Counted from the first letter of the stretch, positions 7,829 to 16,547 are shown. The stretch: DNA of 33,173 bases from an uncultured Anaerobiospirillum sp. (GCA_944390115.1 CALXOW010000032.1:1-33173), one strand, 5' to 3'. Made by a program: numbers and translations. The notes: generated from the sequence alone by a model not told the origin.

Positions 7829-9838
7829 TTATTGGGCGTTATAAAACTGAATTGGGAAGCTATAAGAGCCGTAGTGGCCGGTGCAGCGCACTGTGCCATC
7901 GCCTTGCGGCTCGCATTTAACCTCAGGCATCCGATAAGACTTGCCATCTGGGCATACGGCATTGCCTTGGGTCGTGATATTCACGCCTGAGCCTGCCACC
8001 GTTGCCGCCGTCTGGGCCACGCACTTGACGCCATCTGGGCGGGTCACCGTGACCTGGCCCTGATCGCCCGAGAAACTATAGCCCAGTTGCAGTGGGGTAC
8101 CGGTCGCACGATCCATCAGGCCCGAGCGGGTATTCCAGGCACCGTTGAGCACGGACGAACCTTGCTGCGCCAGCGCCTGCTCATTGAAGTTTAAGCTATT
8201 CTCAGGCACAGCAGGCTGCGGCGGCACGACGCCGCTATTATTAGCAGCTGCCGCTTCGGCGGCACGCGCGGCCTCAATCGCAGCTTCCTGCTCTGGGGTT
8301 AAGCCCGGATTGGCCAGGGGATCAGGTTGGGTCTGCGGCATAGTTGGGTCAGATGGGGTCTGCGGCATATTTGGATCAGGTGGAGTCTGGGAACCCTGAG
8401 GCATGTTTGGCTCAGGAGGTACCTGAGCGCCCGGATCTTGCGGCATATTTGGGTCAAAGGCCTGGGCGGCCTGAGCCGCCTCCTCAAGCGCCTGCATCGT
8501 CTCAGGCGGCACTAACTCACCCGGCTGCGGCATCATAGGGTCGGCCGGTGGCACTTCACCGGAAAAGCCGGTCAGCGGCAGCTCACCTGAGCCAGCGACC
8601 GCTGGCATTTCACCTGCCGCATCTGGTACCGCGCCCGGTTCATTAAGCGGGATCTCACCTGATACCGCTGGCATTTCACCTGCCGCATCTGGTACCGCGC
8701 CCGGTTCATTAAGCGGGATCTCACCTGATACCGCTGGCAGTTCGCCACCGGTGCGATCAATGATCAGCGTCGAGCTCGAGTGGTCGGTATTGGAGACGGC
8801 GCTTGAATGATCGGAGCTGGAGCTCGAGTGATCTGAGCTGTGGGAGTAACTGGAGTGATCTGAGTTACTGGAATTGCTCGAGCTAGTGGAGCTCTCCGCG
8901 CCGTTTAAGGTAACAGTTGGATCGTTAGGATCCAAGTAGATGGCGTCGTTATTAGCACCTGGCAGTACCGGCTCCGCAGTTTCGAGAGGAGGAGCGGTAA
9001 GCGGCATTTCTTGCACTACGTCCGGGCCGTTTAAATTGGCGCTGGGAATCGCGACCTTAAAGCCAAAGAGCGAGGCCAGTAAACCCCACAGCCATGGCCA
9101 GAGCCACCATAATAAGAGCAAGAGTAAAAGGAGTAAGAGCAGCCCTAAGAGCCACATTGGCCAAGCTAAGAGGCAGCCTTTATTGCGCGAGCGATCTTCT
9201 TGCTGCGGTTCTTGCTGCGGCGGCACTGCCGCTTGCGCAGATCCCGAGGCAAAGCCCGCGCCCACGGTACCGGCGGCAGCCGCGCCATACGGCGGCACCG
9301 TACCCGCGCCCTTTAAGCTTGCAAAGGGACTTTGCTCCATCGGGGCGCCGTTTTTGGTAAAGCCCCAGAAGGTGATGACCGGCACGCCATCGACGATAAA
9401 GACGCAGTCATTGCTTGGGAAATGAATTGCCGGGAGCTGCTGCACCGAGTTTTGCCCAGTTAAGTAATGGGCAAAGAGCTGGCTGGTGCCTTGCGCCTGG
9501 TGATTGCCTAAGGCAACACCGACGCGCTTTAACACTTGCTCTAAGTGCCGAAGCTGACTGCGCGCTTGCTCCTGTTCTTGGGGCGTGGCCGCTTGCCAGG
9601 TGACAATGCGGTACTGTCCGTCCTCATTTTTTGGGGCAAAGGGGATATACCAGTCGATGGTATTGTTATCGGCGGCGATCTTAGGGCGCGCCAGGTGACG
9701 GGTGAGCTCAGGCCCCACCATCTTGTGGATATTCAAGGCCGCCAAAAAGGCCTCGGCATTGCGATACACCGGCTGGCCATCCTGGCCAATAGGCACGTAA
9801 TCTGAGATTTTGCCACTGTTCAAGAGCGCGTTTTGCAT
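7829..9838 (-). CDS. srfA: SrfA-like single-pass membrane protein
   Basis: A 669-aa protein whose N-terminal ~170 residues read like the SrfA family (YVPIGQDGQPVY at 14-25, DWYIPF at 62-67, VITFWGF at 154-160). One strong Trp/Leu-rich membrane segment spans about 222-257. It is followed by a ~300-residue low-complexity linker: a Ser/His/Asp-rich tract, two identical 22-residue Pro/Gly-rich repeats, then Pro/Met/Gln-rich sequence. The C-terminal ~110 residues form a compact, Cys-containing, beta-rich-looking domain (from SSVLNGAWNTRSG). The likely topology is cytoplasmic N-terminus and periplasmic C-terminus. It starts ten bases after the VWA gene stop, with GGGGAAG upstream. SrfA is the partner of SrfB and SrfC in Salmonella-type srfABC loci; here it is far downstream of srfB and srfC but in the same cluster. 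Biochemical role unknown. Family call moderately sure. Confidence 0.72.
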   Translation of the reverse strand: MQNALLNSGKISDYVPIGQDGQPVYRNAEAFLAALNIHKMVGPELTRHLARPKIAADNNTIDWYIPFAPKNEDGQYRIVTWQAATPQEQEQARSQLRHLEQVLKRVGVALGNHQAQGTSQLFAHYLTGQNSVQQLPAIHFPSNDCVFIVDGVPVITFWGFTKNGAPMEQSPFASLKGAGTVPPYGAAAAGTVGAGFASGSAQAAVPPQQEPQQEDRSRNKGCLLAWPMWLLGLLLLLLLLLLLWWLWPWLWGLLASLFGFKVAIPSANLNGPDVVQEMPLTAPPLETAEPVLPGANNDAIYLDPNDPTVTLNGAESSTSSSNSSNSDHSSYSHSSDHSSSSSDHSSAVSNTDHSSSTLIIDRTGGELPAVSGEIPLNEPGAVPDAAGEMPAVSGEIPLNEPGAVPDAAGEMPAVAGSGELPLTGFSGEVPPADPMMPQPGELVPPETMQALEEAAQAAQAFDPNMPQDPGAQVPPEPNMPQGSQTPPDPNMPQTPSDPTMPQTQPDPLANPGLTPEQEAAIEAARAAEAAAANNSGVVPPQPAVPENSLNFNEQALAQQGSSVLNGAWNTRSGLMDRATGTPLQLGYSFSGDQGQVTVTRPDGVKCVAQTAATVAGSGVNITTQGNAVCPDGKSYRMPEVKCEPQGDGTVRCTGHYGSYSFPIQFYNAQ
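8598..8729 (-). repeat. 66-bp perfect tandem duplication in the srfA-like gene
   Basis: Two identical 66-bp copies (8598-8663 and 8664-8729) are flanked by partial copies. Each encodes a 22-residue unit containing VSGEIPLNEPGAVPDAAGEM. DNA identity shows a very recent duplication that lengthens the periplasmic linker in frame. Confidence 0.92.
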
Positions 9839-9848
9839 GGCACTTCCC

Positions 9849-11471
9849 CTAATTGCAAACCTTGACTAAGCTCTGAGCCGCTTGCTTGAGCGATTTTACT
9901 AGCTCATGGGCATTTTCGGGGCGATAGACCTTGCCCCCAGTGATCTGCGCAATGCAGCGGGCACTCGCGGCCTCATCCCCGATCAAGACCACGTTGATTT
10001 TAAGCTTAGGCTTAGCCGCGTGAATCTCACGGGCTAAGCTGCACAAATCGGTATTGCGCGTATTGTTGCAGGTATCAAGACCATCGGAGATCAAGATACC
10101 GACCGCATCGTTATTGGTTCCGGCGACATTAGCCATACCCTTGAGCGCTGAGACTAAAGGCGTGAGCACTTGCAGCGGCCGTGGGCTTAAGAGCGGATTG
10201 GTCTGGGCAATTGCGCGCTGTAATGCCGCGCGATTATTGCCCGAGAAGGTACCGTAGTCACGCGCGAGCGGACAGCCCTGCATACCAAAGAGGCGAATCG
10301 GCACATTATGATCGACCGAGGAAACCACCTCAAAAGCCGCATCGATCGCCGCCTGAATGCGCAGCGAGCCGTCCGGCATAAAGTCGAGCATCGAGCCCGA
10401 GCCGTCAGTGGCCAAAATCAGCTGCGGCATCTTGCCTTGCGCGATGATAGTAGTGCACTTCGGCAGCTTGCTCTGCCCCGCCGTCACCTGCCCACTTAAA
10501 GCAGCAGGCGTAGTCGGCTCAGCTCCAGATGCGGTTGGCTCAGTCGAAGCAGACGGTTCAGTCGGCTCAGTCGAAGCAGACGGTTCAGTCGGCTCAGTCG
10601 GCACGACCGGCTCAGTTGCCGCCTGGTGCAGGGCTTCCTTATCTGCGACTTGATTTAACAGGTTGTGGATATCGACATAGTTGGTGCGTCGCTCCTCGAG
10701 CTCGCGATACAGGGCCGTCAGATCCTTTTGACGCTGATGCTCTAAGGCCGTATCAATGCTGGTATTAACCCGCCCTAACATACGGTTGATGTCGTGGAGC
10801 TGATATTGACGCTGTACCAGCTCTTGCTTAAGTGCGGCCAAATCATCTGAGCGCTGAGCGGCCGCTTGGCGCTCGTCCCACCAGTGCTGACCCCACAACA
10901 ACCACAGAGCCGCTAGGCCCAATAACAGCGCGAGTAATAACAGCCAGGGCCACCAGCGCCTACCACCTACAGCTGTCGCAGCGGCCGCTGCCGGGGCGAC
11001 CGGGGGCACGACGGGCTTGATGGTGAAGTTATGATCCCAAAAGGGCACGATGATCGGATCTTTATCCTCGAGCACGCTCAAGTACTGCGGCTGCTGCACC
11101 AAGGTCTTGAGCACTAAGGCCGCGCGCGCTTCAGGACTTAAATTTGGATCATCAAGACTAACGCTTTGGTCTTGTGGCAAATACGGCTGTAAGGCGGCAA
11201 ACCACTTTGCGCTGCGCTCCTCAAAATTGAGCTCAGCTACTTCTTGGCCTTTAAAAAAGAGCGGCTTACCCTCCAGGATCGGTGCCTCGCGCAGCGTGCC
11301 GCTTAGGGGCGTGACAAAGTTGAGGTAGTCCCCATCGCTCTCACAATTGGCGATGAGGCTCTTATCCTCGGGGCTGAGGGCCAAAGTACCCATCAGGCTT
11401 GCTAGCGCTGGCCGCACCTGCGACCACACGGGGGCGGCATCGGCGGCCGCTAAACGCTTGATGCGCAGCAT
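9849..11471 (-). CDS. Membrane-anchored VWA-domain protein
   Basis: A 540-aa protein with a cytoplasmic-looking N-terminal region (1-~160), one membrane helix (~173-194, WWPWLLLLALLL), a coiled coil (~203-280), a Thr/Glu/Pro/Ser linker that includes a 27-bp DNA repeat (EPTEPSAS twice), and a C-terminal von Willebrand A domain (~345-535). The metal-ion-dependent adhesion site is complete: DGSGS (D356, S358, S360), T437 and D463 in SDGLD. Cysteines (C339, C400, C468, C476 region, C539) could form disulfides, which fits a periplasmic VWA domain. The ATG at 11471 follows GGGAGGGAAA. It precedes the SrfA-like gene by ten bases, so the two are probably cotranslated. Its general layout (N-domain, Trp/Leu helix, low-complexity linker, periplasmic domain) resembles that of SrfA. 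Likely a metal-dependent protein-protein contact in the envelope. Confidence 0.82.
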   Translation of the reverse strand: MLRIKRLAAADAAPVWSQVRPALASLMGTLALSPEDKSLIANCESDGDYLNFVTPLSGTLREAPILEGKPLFFKGQEVAELNFEERSAKWFAALQPYLPQDQSVSLDDPNLSPEARAALVLKTLVQQPQYLSVLEDKDPIIVPFWDHNFTIKPVVPPVAPAAAAATAVGGRRWWPWLLLLALLLGLAALWLLWGQHWWDERQAAAQRSDDLAALKQELVQRQYQLHDINRMLGRVNTSIDTALEHQRQKDLTALYRELEERRTNYVDIHNLLNQVADKEALHQAATEPVVPTEPTEPSASTEPTEPSASTEPTASGAEPTTPAALSGQVTAGQSKLPKCTTIIAQGKMPQLILATDGSGSMLDFMPDGSLRIQAAIDAAFEVVSSVDHNVPIRLFGMQGCPLARDYGTFSGNNRAALQRAIAQTNPLLSPRPLQVLTPLVSALKGMANVAGTNNDAVGILISDGLDTCNNTRNTDLCSLAREIHAAKPKLKINVVLIGDEAASARCIAQITGGKVYRPENAHELVKSLKQAAQSLVKVCN

Positions 11472-11692
11472 TTTCCCTCCCTATGCCCGCAACATAACTT
11501 TAAATTCTAATCCACCGCACGCGCGCAAGCAACTGAGAGCCCCTCAGCGGGGCGAGCGCCCCAGCAGTGCGATCCTCAGAGCGCAACTCAGCGGTGCAGC
11601 TTCAGCGGCGAGCGCGGCGCCTGAGCGGCGCATCCTAAGTGCGAACCTGAGCGCAGGCGGCACCTCAGTGATGCGGCAGCGGGCCGGGCACG
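11472..11692. repeat. GC-rich spacer with degenerate ~13-bp repeats
   Basis: The 221-bp gap between the TagR-like and VWA genes contains, from ~11530, recurring variants of CTCAGCGG (11543, 11575, 11587, 11601, 11621, 11634, 11647, 11664), many 12-14 bp apart. No gene or terminator is visible. On the minus strand an AT-rich patch just before the VWA ribosome binding site (TAGAATTTAAAG) might hold a weak promoter. Confidence 0.5.
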
Positions 11693-13381
11693 CTATTGCT
11701 TTAAGGCGCGGCAGCGCTTGATCCAGCGGGCCTTGTTCTCATCCAAATTGCGGCTGCCACCGCGATAATCATGGACGTCAACCACGAATTGCTTGATGTA
11801 CTGCCCTAAGCTACCCGCATTTTGTCCTAAGGACTTCTGGGCGTTGTGGGTTTGGGCTACCACGAATTTGTAGTCAAAGGTCTCGGTGGTATCGGTGATG
11901 TGGTCGGCATAGTAGCTGACGTAGAAGTCGAGCATGTACTCGGCCAGCGCGCGATTGTGCTTGAGCTTTTCATCTTGGGCGGCGGTGGCCTTTTTGCACT
12001 CGTCGGAGTCAGCATCCGTGCGGCAAGCCGGAAGCGGAATGGAGCGGATCACCTCTTCGCTCTTTAAGGTGCGCTCATAGGAGATTTGTTCCGAGGCAAT
12101 GGTCGAGCACAGATAGCCGCCTAAGCGTAAGTTCGAGACGATGGCGCGATCGCGCATTTCATCGCGCTTGGCATTAGCCTCGACCATGCGCGCACGCAGA
12201 TCGGTGAGGTTGTGGCGCAGCTTATCGTAGGCCTTGCTCCACTCTTCCTTGTCTTGCTGATAGCGCTCTTGCGACTTCTTTTGCTCGGCGATGATCTTAT
12301 CGAGCTCAGCGACGGTATTGAGGTTACCGCCACCCTTTACATCCTCGGCATCGCTATCCTGACCTAGGGTCGCGACCTCTTTATTGAGCTCGCGCACCTC
12401 GGCAATCGAGGTGGTAAAAGGCAAGGCGAGAACCACGCGCATACCCAAGTCTCGTCCCGTGGTTTCCTTTTGGCGCGTGAAGTAAGCACGCTCGGAGCGA
12501 TAGGCTGTGACCATATCGCTTTGGGCACTGAGCACACTGCCGCCGCGCACGATAAAGCCACCACTTTGGCCGTGGAGACGCCCAGTGCGCGTAGCGTAGA
12601 ACGGGTCGAGCATGATTTCGCTGACATTGCCTAAGATGTCATAAAGGCCTAAGGGATTAGGCTCTTTTAAGCCAATCACGCGCACCTTACCGTCGGGGGC
12701 ACTGCCTTGACCCTTATACCAAGCGTAGTCGGCGATAGTCTTGCCCTGAGCTAAAGGAAAGGTCTCAGCACTAAATTGCGACGAAGTCACGGCATTGCCA
12801 CCGCGTGCGGCAAATTCCCACTCACTGTCGGTAGGCAGGCGCGCAAAGGCCACAGTCTTGCTCTCACTTTGGGGCAAGGTCAAACGGCCCTTGCTCTCGT
12901 CCACGGCTTTTTTGGCCGAAGGTGAGGCTAAGAAGGCAGAGAGATTTTTGGTGAGCTCAACCGCCTCAAACCAGGAGAGATTGCCTTGGGCCATGCGGTC
13001 TTTGACCGTGAGCTTACGCTCCTTAGGACATTTATTGGCGTTCTTTAATAATTGGGCCTGATAGGTGGTGAGCTCGTACTTACCGATGAGGTAGTAATAG
13101 CCCTCGCTATCGTGGAACGAGCCCTGAATATAGCGGTGGTTCGGGGCCTGGGCAATCAAGGCCTCGCCCTGGGTGCTACCGGCCATAAAGCCCTTATCTT
13201 GGAGCTTGGCGGCATTGGCGGTGTAGATCTTACGCAAGGCCATTTCACCGCCGCACGGCAGCGGAATGATCACATCATCGGCGGCTGGCTTGGGATTGAA
13301 GGCTGCGGCGCTATCTGCAGCCTGGACTGGAGTTAACAAAAATGGGCTGACCAAGGTCAGGGCGAGCAGTAAGCGGCGCAT
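11693..13381 (-). CDS. tagR: TagR-like periplasmic SUMF1-fold protein
   Basis: A 562-aa secreted protein with a Sec signal peptide ending PVQA (~21). The stretch FNPKPAADDVIIPLPCGG (28-45) and the following formylglycine-generating-enzyme-like (SUMF1) fold match my memory of TagR, the periplasmic activator of the T6SS kinase PpkA. Fold landmarks are RLPTDSEWEFAARGG (181-195), GLYDILGN (245-252), RGGS (279-282) and GMRVV (313-317). No sulfatase is nearby, so true formylglycine synthesis is unlikely. After the fold comes a ~110-residue coiled coil (~330-440) and a Cys-containing C-terminal region. The ATG at 13381 directly follows the permease stop, with GAGGGAGG upstream, indicating translational coupling. 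In Pseudomonas, TagR acts with the lipoprotein TagQ and the TagST transporter to relay an envelope signal. Confidence 0.82.
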   Translation of the reverse strand: MRRLLLALTLVSPFLLTPVQAADSAAAFNPKPAADDVIIPLPCGGEMALRKIYTANAAKLQDKGFMAGSTQGEALIAQAPNHRYIQGSFHDSEGYYYLIGKYELTTYQAQLLKNANKCPKERKLTVKDRMAQGNLSWFEAVELTKNLSAFLASPSAKKAVDESKGRLTLPQSESKTVAFARLPTDSEWEFAARGGNAVTSSQFSAETFPLAQGKTIADYAWYKGQGSAPDGKVRVIGLKEPNPLGLYDILGNVSEIMLDPFYATRTGRLHGQSGGFIVRGGSVLSAQSDMVTAYRSERAYFTRQKETTGRDLGMRVVLALPFTTSIAEVRELNKEVATLGQDSDAEDVKGGGNLNTVAELDKIIAEQKKSQERYQQDKEEWSKAYDKLRHNLTDLRARMVEANAKRDEMRDRAIVSNLRLGGYLCSTIASEQISYERTLKSEEVIRSIPLPACRTDADSDECKKATAAQDEKLKHNRALAEYMLDFYVSYYADHITDTTETFDYKFVVAQTHNAQKSLGQNAGSLGQYIKQFVVDVHDYRGGSRNLDENKARWIKRCRALKQ

Positions 13382-14578
13382 TTAGGCCTCCCTCAAAATG
13401 TCGGCAATATGGGCCTTTAAGAAGACGAACTTGGCACAGGACAGCGCAATCAGCTCAACTAAAAGCAAGGTCGCGCCAAAGAAGAGCGTAATATGCTCAT
13501 AGGTCAAATCGGAAATCATGGAGCCGTTTAAGATGGTGCCAAAATAGGTGTTAAAGATACCCGCGCCGATGCTATAGAGCGTAAGCGCCAAGGCAAAGCC
13601 CACGGTGGCAATGAACAAACCTTCGATCATGACCACGCCATAAATGCCGGTACTACCTTGCCCCATTAAGCGCAAGAGCACGAAATTGCGCTTGCTCGCG
13701 CGCAGGGCCGATAAAACTAAACCGGTTAAAGCTAAGGCGCCACCTGCCACCGACACCAAGGCGATCACACCATAGATGAAGTTTAAGACATGGGATACGG
13801 CCTTGAGGTTTTGAATCTCGCGCACCTTGGAGCTGACGTTTAAGTTCTGATTGACCAAGTAGTAATAAAGCGGAATGACGCTTGCCAAATCTTTAGCGTA
13901 CAGACGGAATTTAGCGTAGAGGCGCGGCTGGGTGTTGACCTTGCTGCCATCGGAGAGCAGCACCGGGTTATAGCCATTGCGATAGTCGTCGATGGCGTTG
14001 ACCAGATCGAGATTTAACAACAGGCAATCGTCGTTGACAAAGCGCTCCTCGACAATACCGCGCAGCTTAAGGGAAGTGCGCACGCTCTCGCGTACCCCAT
14101 TTCTCGTACGGGACACCACCATCGTCACCACGTCGCCGACCTTAAGGCCACGCAGCTGGGCTAAATTGTAGGAAATAAAGGCCTCATCTGAACCTAAAGG
14201 TTGCTCAAAGCTTAAATTGGAGCTTAAGACCACCGGATCACCGGGCTTGGTCGGCAGCACTGAGATACGCACCGCCGCCCCTGGGAACTTGAGATCAACT
14301 AAGGCGTTTAAGGCGGTGATCTGCGGCACGACAAAGCCCACTTCTGGGCGCGCCGCTAAATTTTCAAAGAAGGAGGAATCCAAGCGATAGGACATATCCA
14401 AGGTCAAGGACAGAACCTTGGGATCATTCATGAGCTTGTTGTGCAGCTCGGTCAAGATGCCAAAGCGCAATGAGAACAAGAGCAACAGCGGCGCCATAAT
14501 GCAGGCTAAGGCTGCAATCTGGCAGATAGTCATCATGCGTTCAAAGAACAGATGGCGCAAGGCAAGTTTAAACAGCAT
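13382..14578 (-). CDS. tagS: TagS-like FtsX-family ABC permease
   Basis: A 398-aa inner-membrane protein with FtsX/MacB topology: one N-terminal helix (~16-42), a large periplasmic domain (~45-260), then three C-terminal helices (~264-292, 314-342, 363-386). Such permeases usually transmit mechanical force across the membrane or extract lipoproteins rather than import solutes. Its reading frame overlaps the ABC ATPase upstream by 11 bases and has GAGG eight bases before the ATG, so the two are cotranslated. It is followed with no gap by the TagR-like gene. The ATPase-permease-SUMF1 order is the same adjacency as tagT-tagS-tagR in the Pseudomonas T6SS regulatory locus, which is why I prefer TagS over a generic LolC/MacB-type permease. 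Identity of the periplasmic domain is not verified. Confidence 0.8.
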   Translation of the reverse strand: MLFKLALRHLFFERMMTICQIAALACIMAPLLLLFSLRFGILTELHNKLMNDPKVLSLTLDMSYRLDSSFFENLAARPEVGFVVPQITALNALVDLKFPGAAVRISVLPTKPGDPVVLSSNLSFEQPLGSDEAFISYNLAQLRGLKVGDVVTMVVSRTRNGVRESVRTSLKLRGIVEERFVNDDCLLLNLDLVNAIDDYRNGYNPVLLSDGSKVNTQPRLYAKFRLYAKDLASVIPLYYYLVNQNLNVSSKVREIQNLKAVSHVLNFIYGVIALVSVAGGALALTGLVLSALRASKRNFVLLRLMGQGSTGIYGVVMIEGLFIATVGFALALTLYSIGAGIFNTYFGTILNGSMISDLTYEHITLFFGATLLLVELIALSCAKFVFLKAHIADILREA

Positions 14579-16334
14579 TCCGTCGACCTCGCTTAGTTCT
14601 TGGCGTCATATCAGGTACCGGCACCAACAGCGGCGGCAAATCAGGCTCAGGTTGCTTCGGCGCCTCCTTCTGGGGCTGATAGCCATACTGCTGCATATAC
14701 TCCGCTGCATAATCAGACCACGGCGCGTGCGCTGCATCCAAGCCGTGCTCTGAATCCAAACCGTGCTCTAGCCCCGGCCAAGGCTCAGCCCCCTGCTCGC
14801 ACGGCGATTTCACCCCATGCGCCTTGAGGGCCCGCAATTTATCCGGATCCGAGGTGTAATAGCTAAAGCCAAAGGGCAGCCACGACGGTGCCTGCTCCAA
14901 CACCTGCCGCGCTAAGAGCTCATCTTGGCTGTAGTCCGTCTCCTTAGGTTTTTGCCAGCGCATCCACGACAGGGCACTGGAACCTGCGGCCTTACGGGTG
15001 CTGACCTTGGTGTAGCCCTCATCCATAATGTGGACGGCAGCGGGCACATCGACCAAGATCTCGCCTAAGGCCTCAACCTCGCCCCAGCGCGTTAAAGCAT
15101 TAGCTTGCGCTGTGACCTGGGTGAGATCTGGGCTCTCCTTGGTCTTAACCATCACCGGCTCAATCAGGCCTGCCTCCACCGTCTCGGCGGCAACCGTACT
15201 ACCCAGATGAAATTCCGCCCCAAAGGCCGAAGTCGCAGTTTGCGCCGAGCGCTCGGGGCTAGCTACCTCCCCAGAATCAGGCGTACCGGTAGGAGTATGA
15301 TCCTTGATCAACTTCGCCTGCTCATGGCTAAAGACGCTCTTGGTGAGCCGACCTGAAGTTGGCAGCACTTGGGCGGCAAGATCGGCGCTTTCAACCGAAT
15401 CGACCACGCGCTCAGGGATAAAGATCGAGTGCTCGCTGTGCGAATGCTCGCGATCGTACAGATAGCGGCGATAGCGCTCGGCGGCCTTTAAGTCGTGGGT
15501 CACTACCAAGATCGAAATGCGCGAGACATGGGCAATCTCATCTATGAGCTCAAACAAGGTCTGGGCATTGTCAGGATCCAAGGCCGAGGTTGGCTCGTCG
15601 ATCAATAACAGGCGCGGCTTATGGGCGATGGCGCGCAAGAAGAGCGCCCGCTGGCGCTGGCCAATCGAGAGCTCATGGGGGAATTTGTCCAAGAGCCCGT
15701 CTAATTGCAGGCGCGTGCAATAAGGGCGCAAGGCCTTTAAATAGCTTTGCACCATATTGTGGCTTGACTCATCGAAGATCGCGACCCGCCGCGCTAAGCG
15801 CTCGCCATTGATGCGATGCAAGAGATAGGAAGGCAAGATCTGATTGGTGCCTTGGTAAATGCTATTGCGAAAGCTCCCTGGTCCATCGCAATTGTCATCA
15901 GGCACGGAGATATCATTGACCTGCTTGACCCATGAGGCGACCTTTTGCGCCATAGGGTCACTCTTGAACTTCTCATGGATGGTCGGACTTTGCGCGCGCA
16001 CTTGCTGCTTTAACGCCAGCTGAATTTGCAGCTTTAAATTCTCGCGCACCGTCAGGTAGGGAATGAGGCCGCCCACTTGGGGCATGATGCCAATGGCGCT
16101 GACGCGCAAGGCCTGGGCTTGGCGCTGCGGGAGCTCATCGACTTCGATATGGTCGAGGATAAAGCGCTGAACCCCAAAAGCAGGCGTCAAGAGGCCCAAG
16201 CCCTCAAGTAAGGTCGACTTACCTGAGCCTGAGACGCCGCACAAGGCGACGCACTCACCGTCGTCAATGTAGCAGTCATTGAGCGTCACTTTGAAGCTGC
16301 CGCGTATGACCTTGAGTCCTTGCACCACTAGCAT
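14568..16334 (-). CDS. tagT: TagT-like ABC ATPase with long C-terminal extension
   Basis: A 588-aa protein whose first ~290 residues are an ABC ATPase of the LolD/MacB/TagT type: Walker A GVSGSGKST (33-41), Q-loop Q86, signature LSIGQRQR (222-229), Walker B LLLIDE (242-247), D-loop SALD (250-253) and switch H280. The interval between Q-loop and signature is ~70-80 residues longer than usual. After the ATPase comes a ~300-residue extension rich in Ser, Glu, Thr and Pro with no recognised domain; stand-alone TagT/LolD ATPases are only ~230-250 aa. It should energise the overlapping TagS-like permease. The ATG at 16334 has only a weak GGGTGGG upstream. The MITE-like element separates it from the preceding gene, and a TATAAT box lies 33 bases upstream of the ATG, so it may start a second transcript. 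Confidence 0.84.
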   Translation of the reverse strand: MLVVQGLKVIRGSFKVTLNDCYIDDGECVALCGVSGSGKSTLLEGLGLLTPAFGVQRFILDHIEVDELPQRQAQALRVSAIGIMPQVGGLIPYLTVRENLKLQIQLALKQQVRAQSPTIHEKFKSDPMAQKVASWVKQVNDISVPDDNCDGPGSFRNSIYQGTNQILPSYLLHRINGERLARRVAIFDESSHNMVQSYLKALRPYCTRLQLDGLLDKFPHELSIGQRQRALFLRAIAHKPRLLLIDEPTSALDPDNAQTLFELIDEIAHVSRISILVVTHDLKAAERYRRYLYDREHSHSEHSIFIPERVVDSVESADLAAQVLPTSGRLTKSVFSHEQAKLIKDHTPTGTPDSGEVASPERSAQTATSAFGAEFHLGSTVAAETVEAGLIEPVMVKTKESPDLTQVTAQANALTRWGEVEALGEILVDVPAAVHIMDEGYTKVSTRKAAGSSALSWMRWQKPKETDYSQDELLARQVLEQAPSWLPFGFSYYTSDPDKLRALKAHGVKSPCEQGAEPWPGLEHGLDSEHGLDAAHAPWSDYAAEYMQQYGYQPQKEAPKQPEPDLPPLLVPVPDMTPRTKRGRRNAV

Positions 16335-16366
16335 CGCTTACCCACCCACTATCACACACACTAGAT

Positions 16367-16395
16367 ATTATAGCGCTTCCGCATGCAGACGGGAA
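16367..16395 (-). promoter_or_regulatory. Candidate promoter for the tagT-like gene at the edge of the MITE-like element
   Basis: A perfect TATAAT (complement of 16367-16372) lies just outside the left inverted end of the inserted element. The -35 position (16390-16395, TTCCCG on the minus strand, 17-bp spacing) falls inside the element's inverted end. The -35 match is poor. Confidence 0.4.
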
Positions 16396-16547
16396 AATTT
16401 TAGTTGAGCTAGGCAGCTTGCTAAGATGGTGACAAGAAGGTGATTTTTATCAGGAATCTTGTTGTTCCAAATCTTCAGCTTGGCACTGTTAGGGGCTGCA
16501 ACGACTAGCTCACACCAAATTTTCCCGTCTACATGGCGCTTCCGCAT
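16373..16547. mobile_element. MITE-like element with 29-bp inverted ends
   Basis: Left end 16384-16412 and right end 16505-16533 are inverted copies of each other over 29 bases with about five mismatches (outer part AGACGGGAAAATTT, inner part GAGCTAG). The 12-bp sequence GCGCTTCCGCAT occurs in direct orientation at 16373-16384 and 16536-16547, as a target-site duplication would. The ~90-bp interior is AT-richer than the neighbours and has no reading frame. The right direct repeat touches the stop codon of the VWA gene. This fits a non-autonomous transposable element; I cannot name a parent transposase. Transcribed from the minus strand it would fold as a long hairpin. Confidence 0.7.

Noticed and set aside
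7820-7838. Terminator after the SrfA-like gene
   Set aside because: A 7-bp CGCCCAA/TTGGGCG stem includes the stop codon, but the minus-strand sequence after it (CTTAGTATGC) has no U-run, and the next gene follows in the same direction.
11693-13381. A true formylglycine-generating enzyme maturing a sulfatase
   Set aside because: No sulfatase is nearby, and the N-terminal region and the adjacent ABC genes fit TagR, a non-catalytic use of the fold.
13382-16334. LolCDE or MacAB transporter
   Set aside because: There is no second permease, no MacA-like adaptor and no LolA/LolB. The permease-ATPase-SUMF1 adjacency fits TagST-TagR better.
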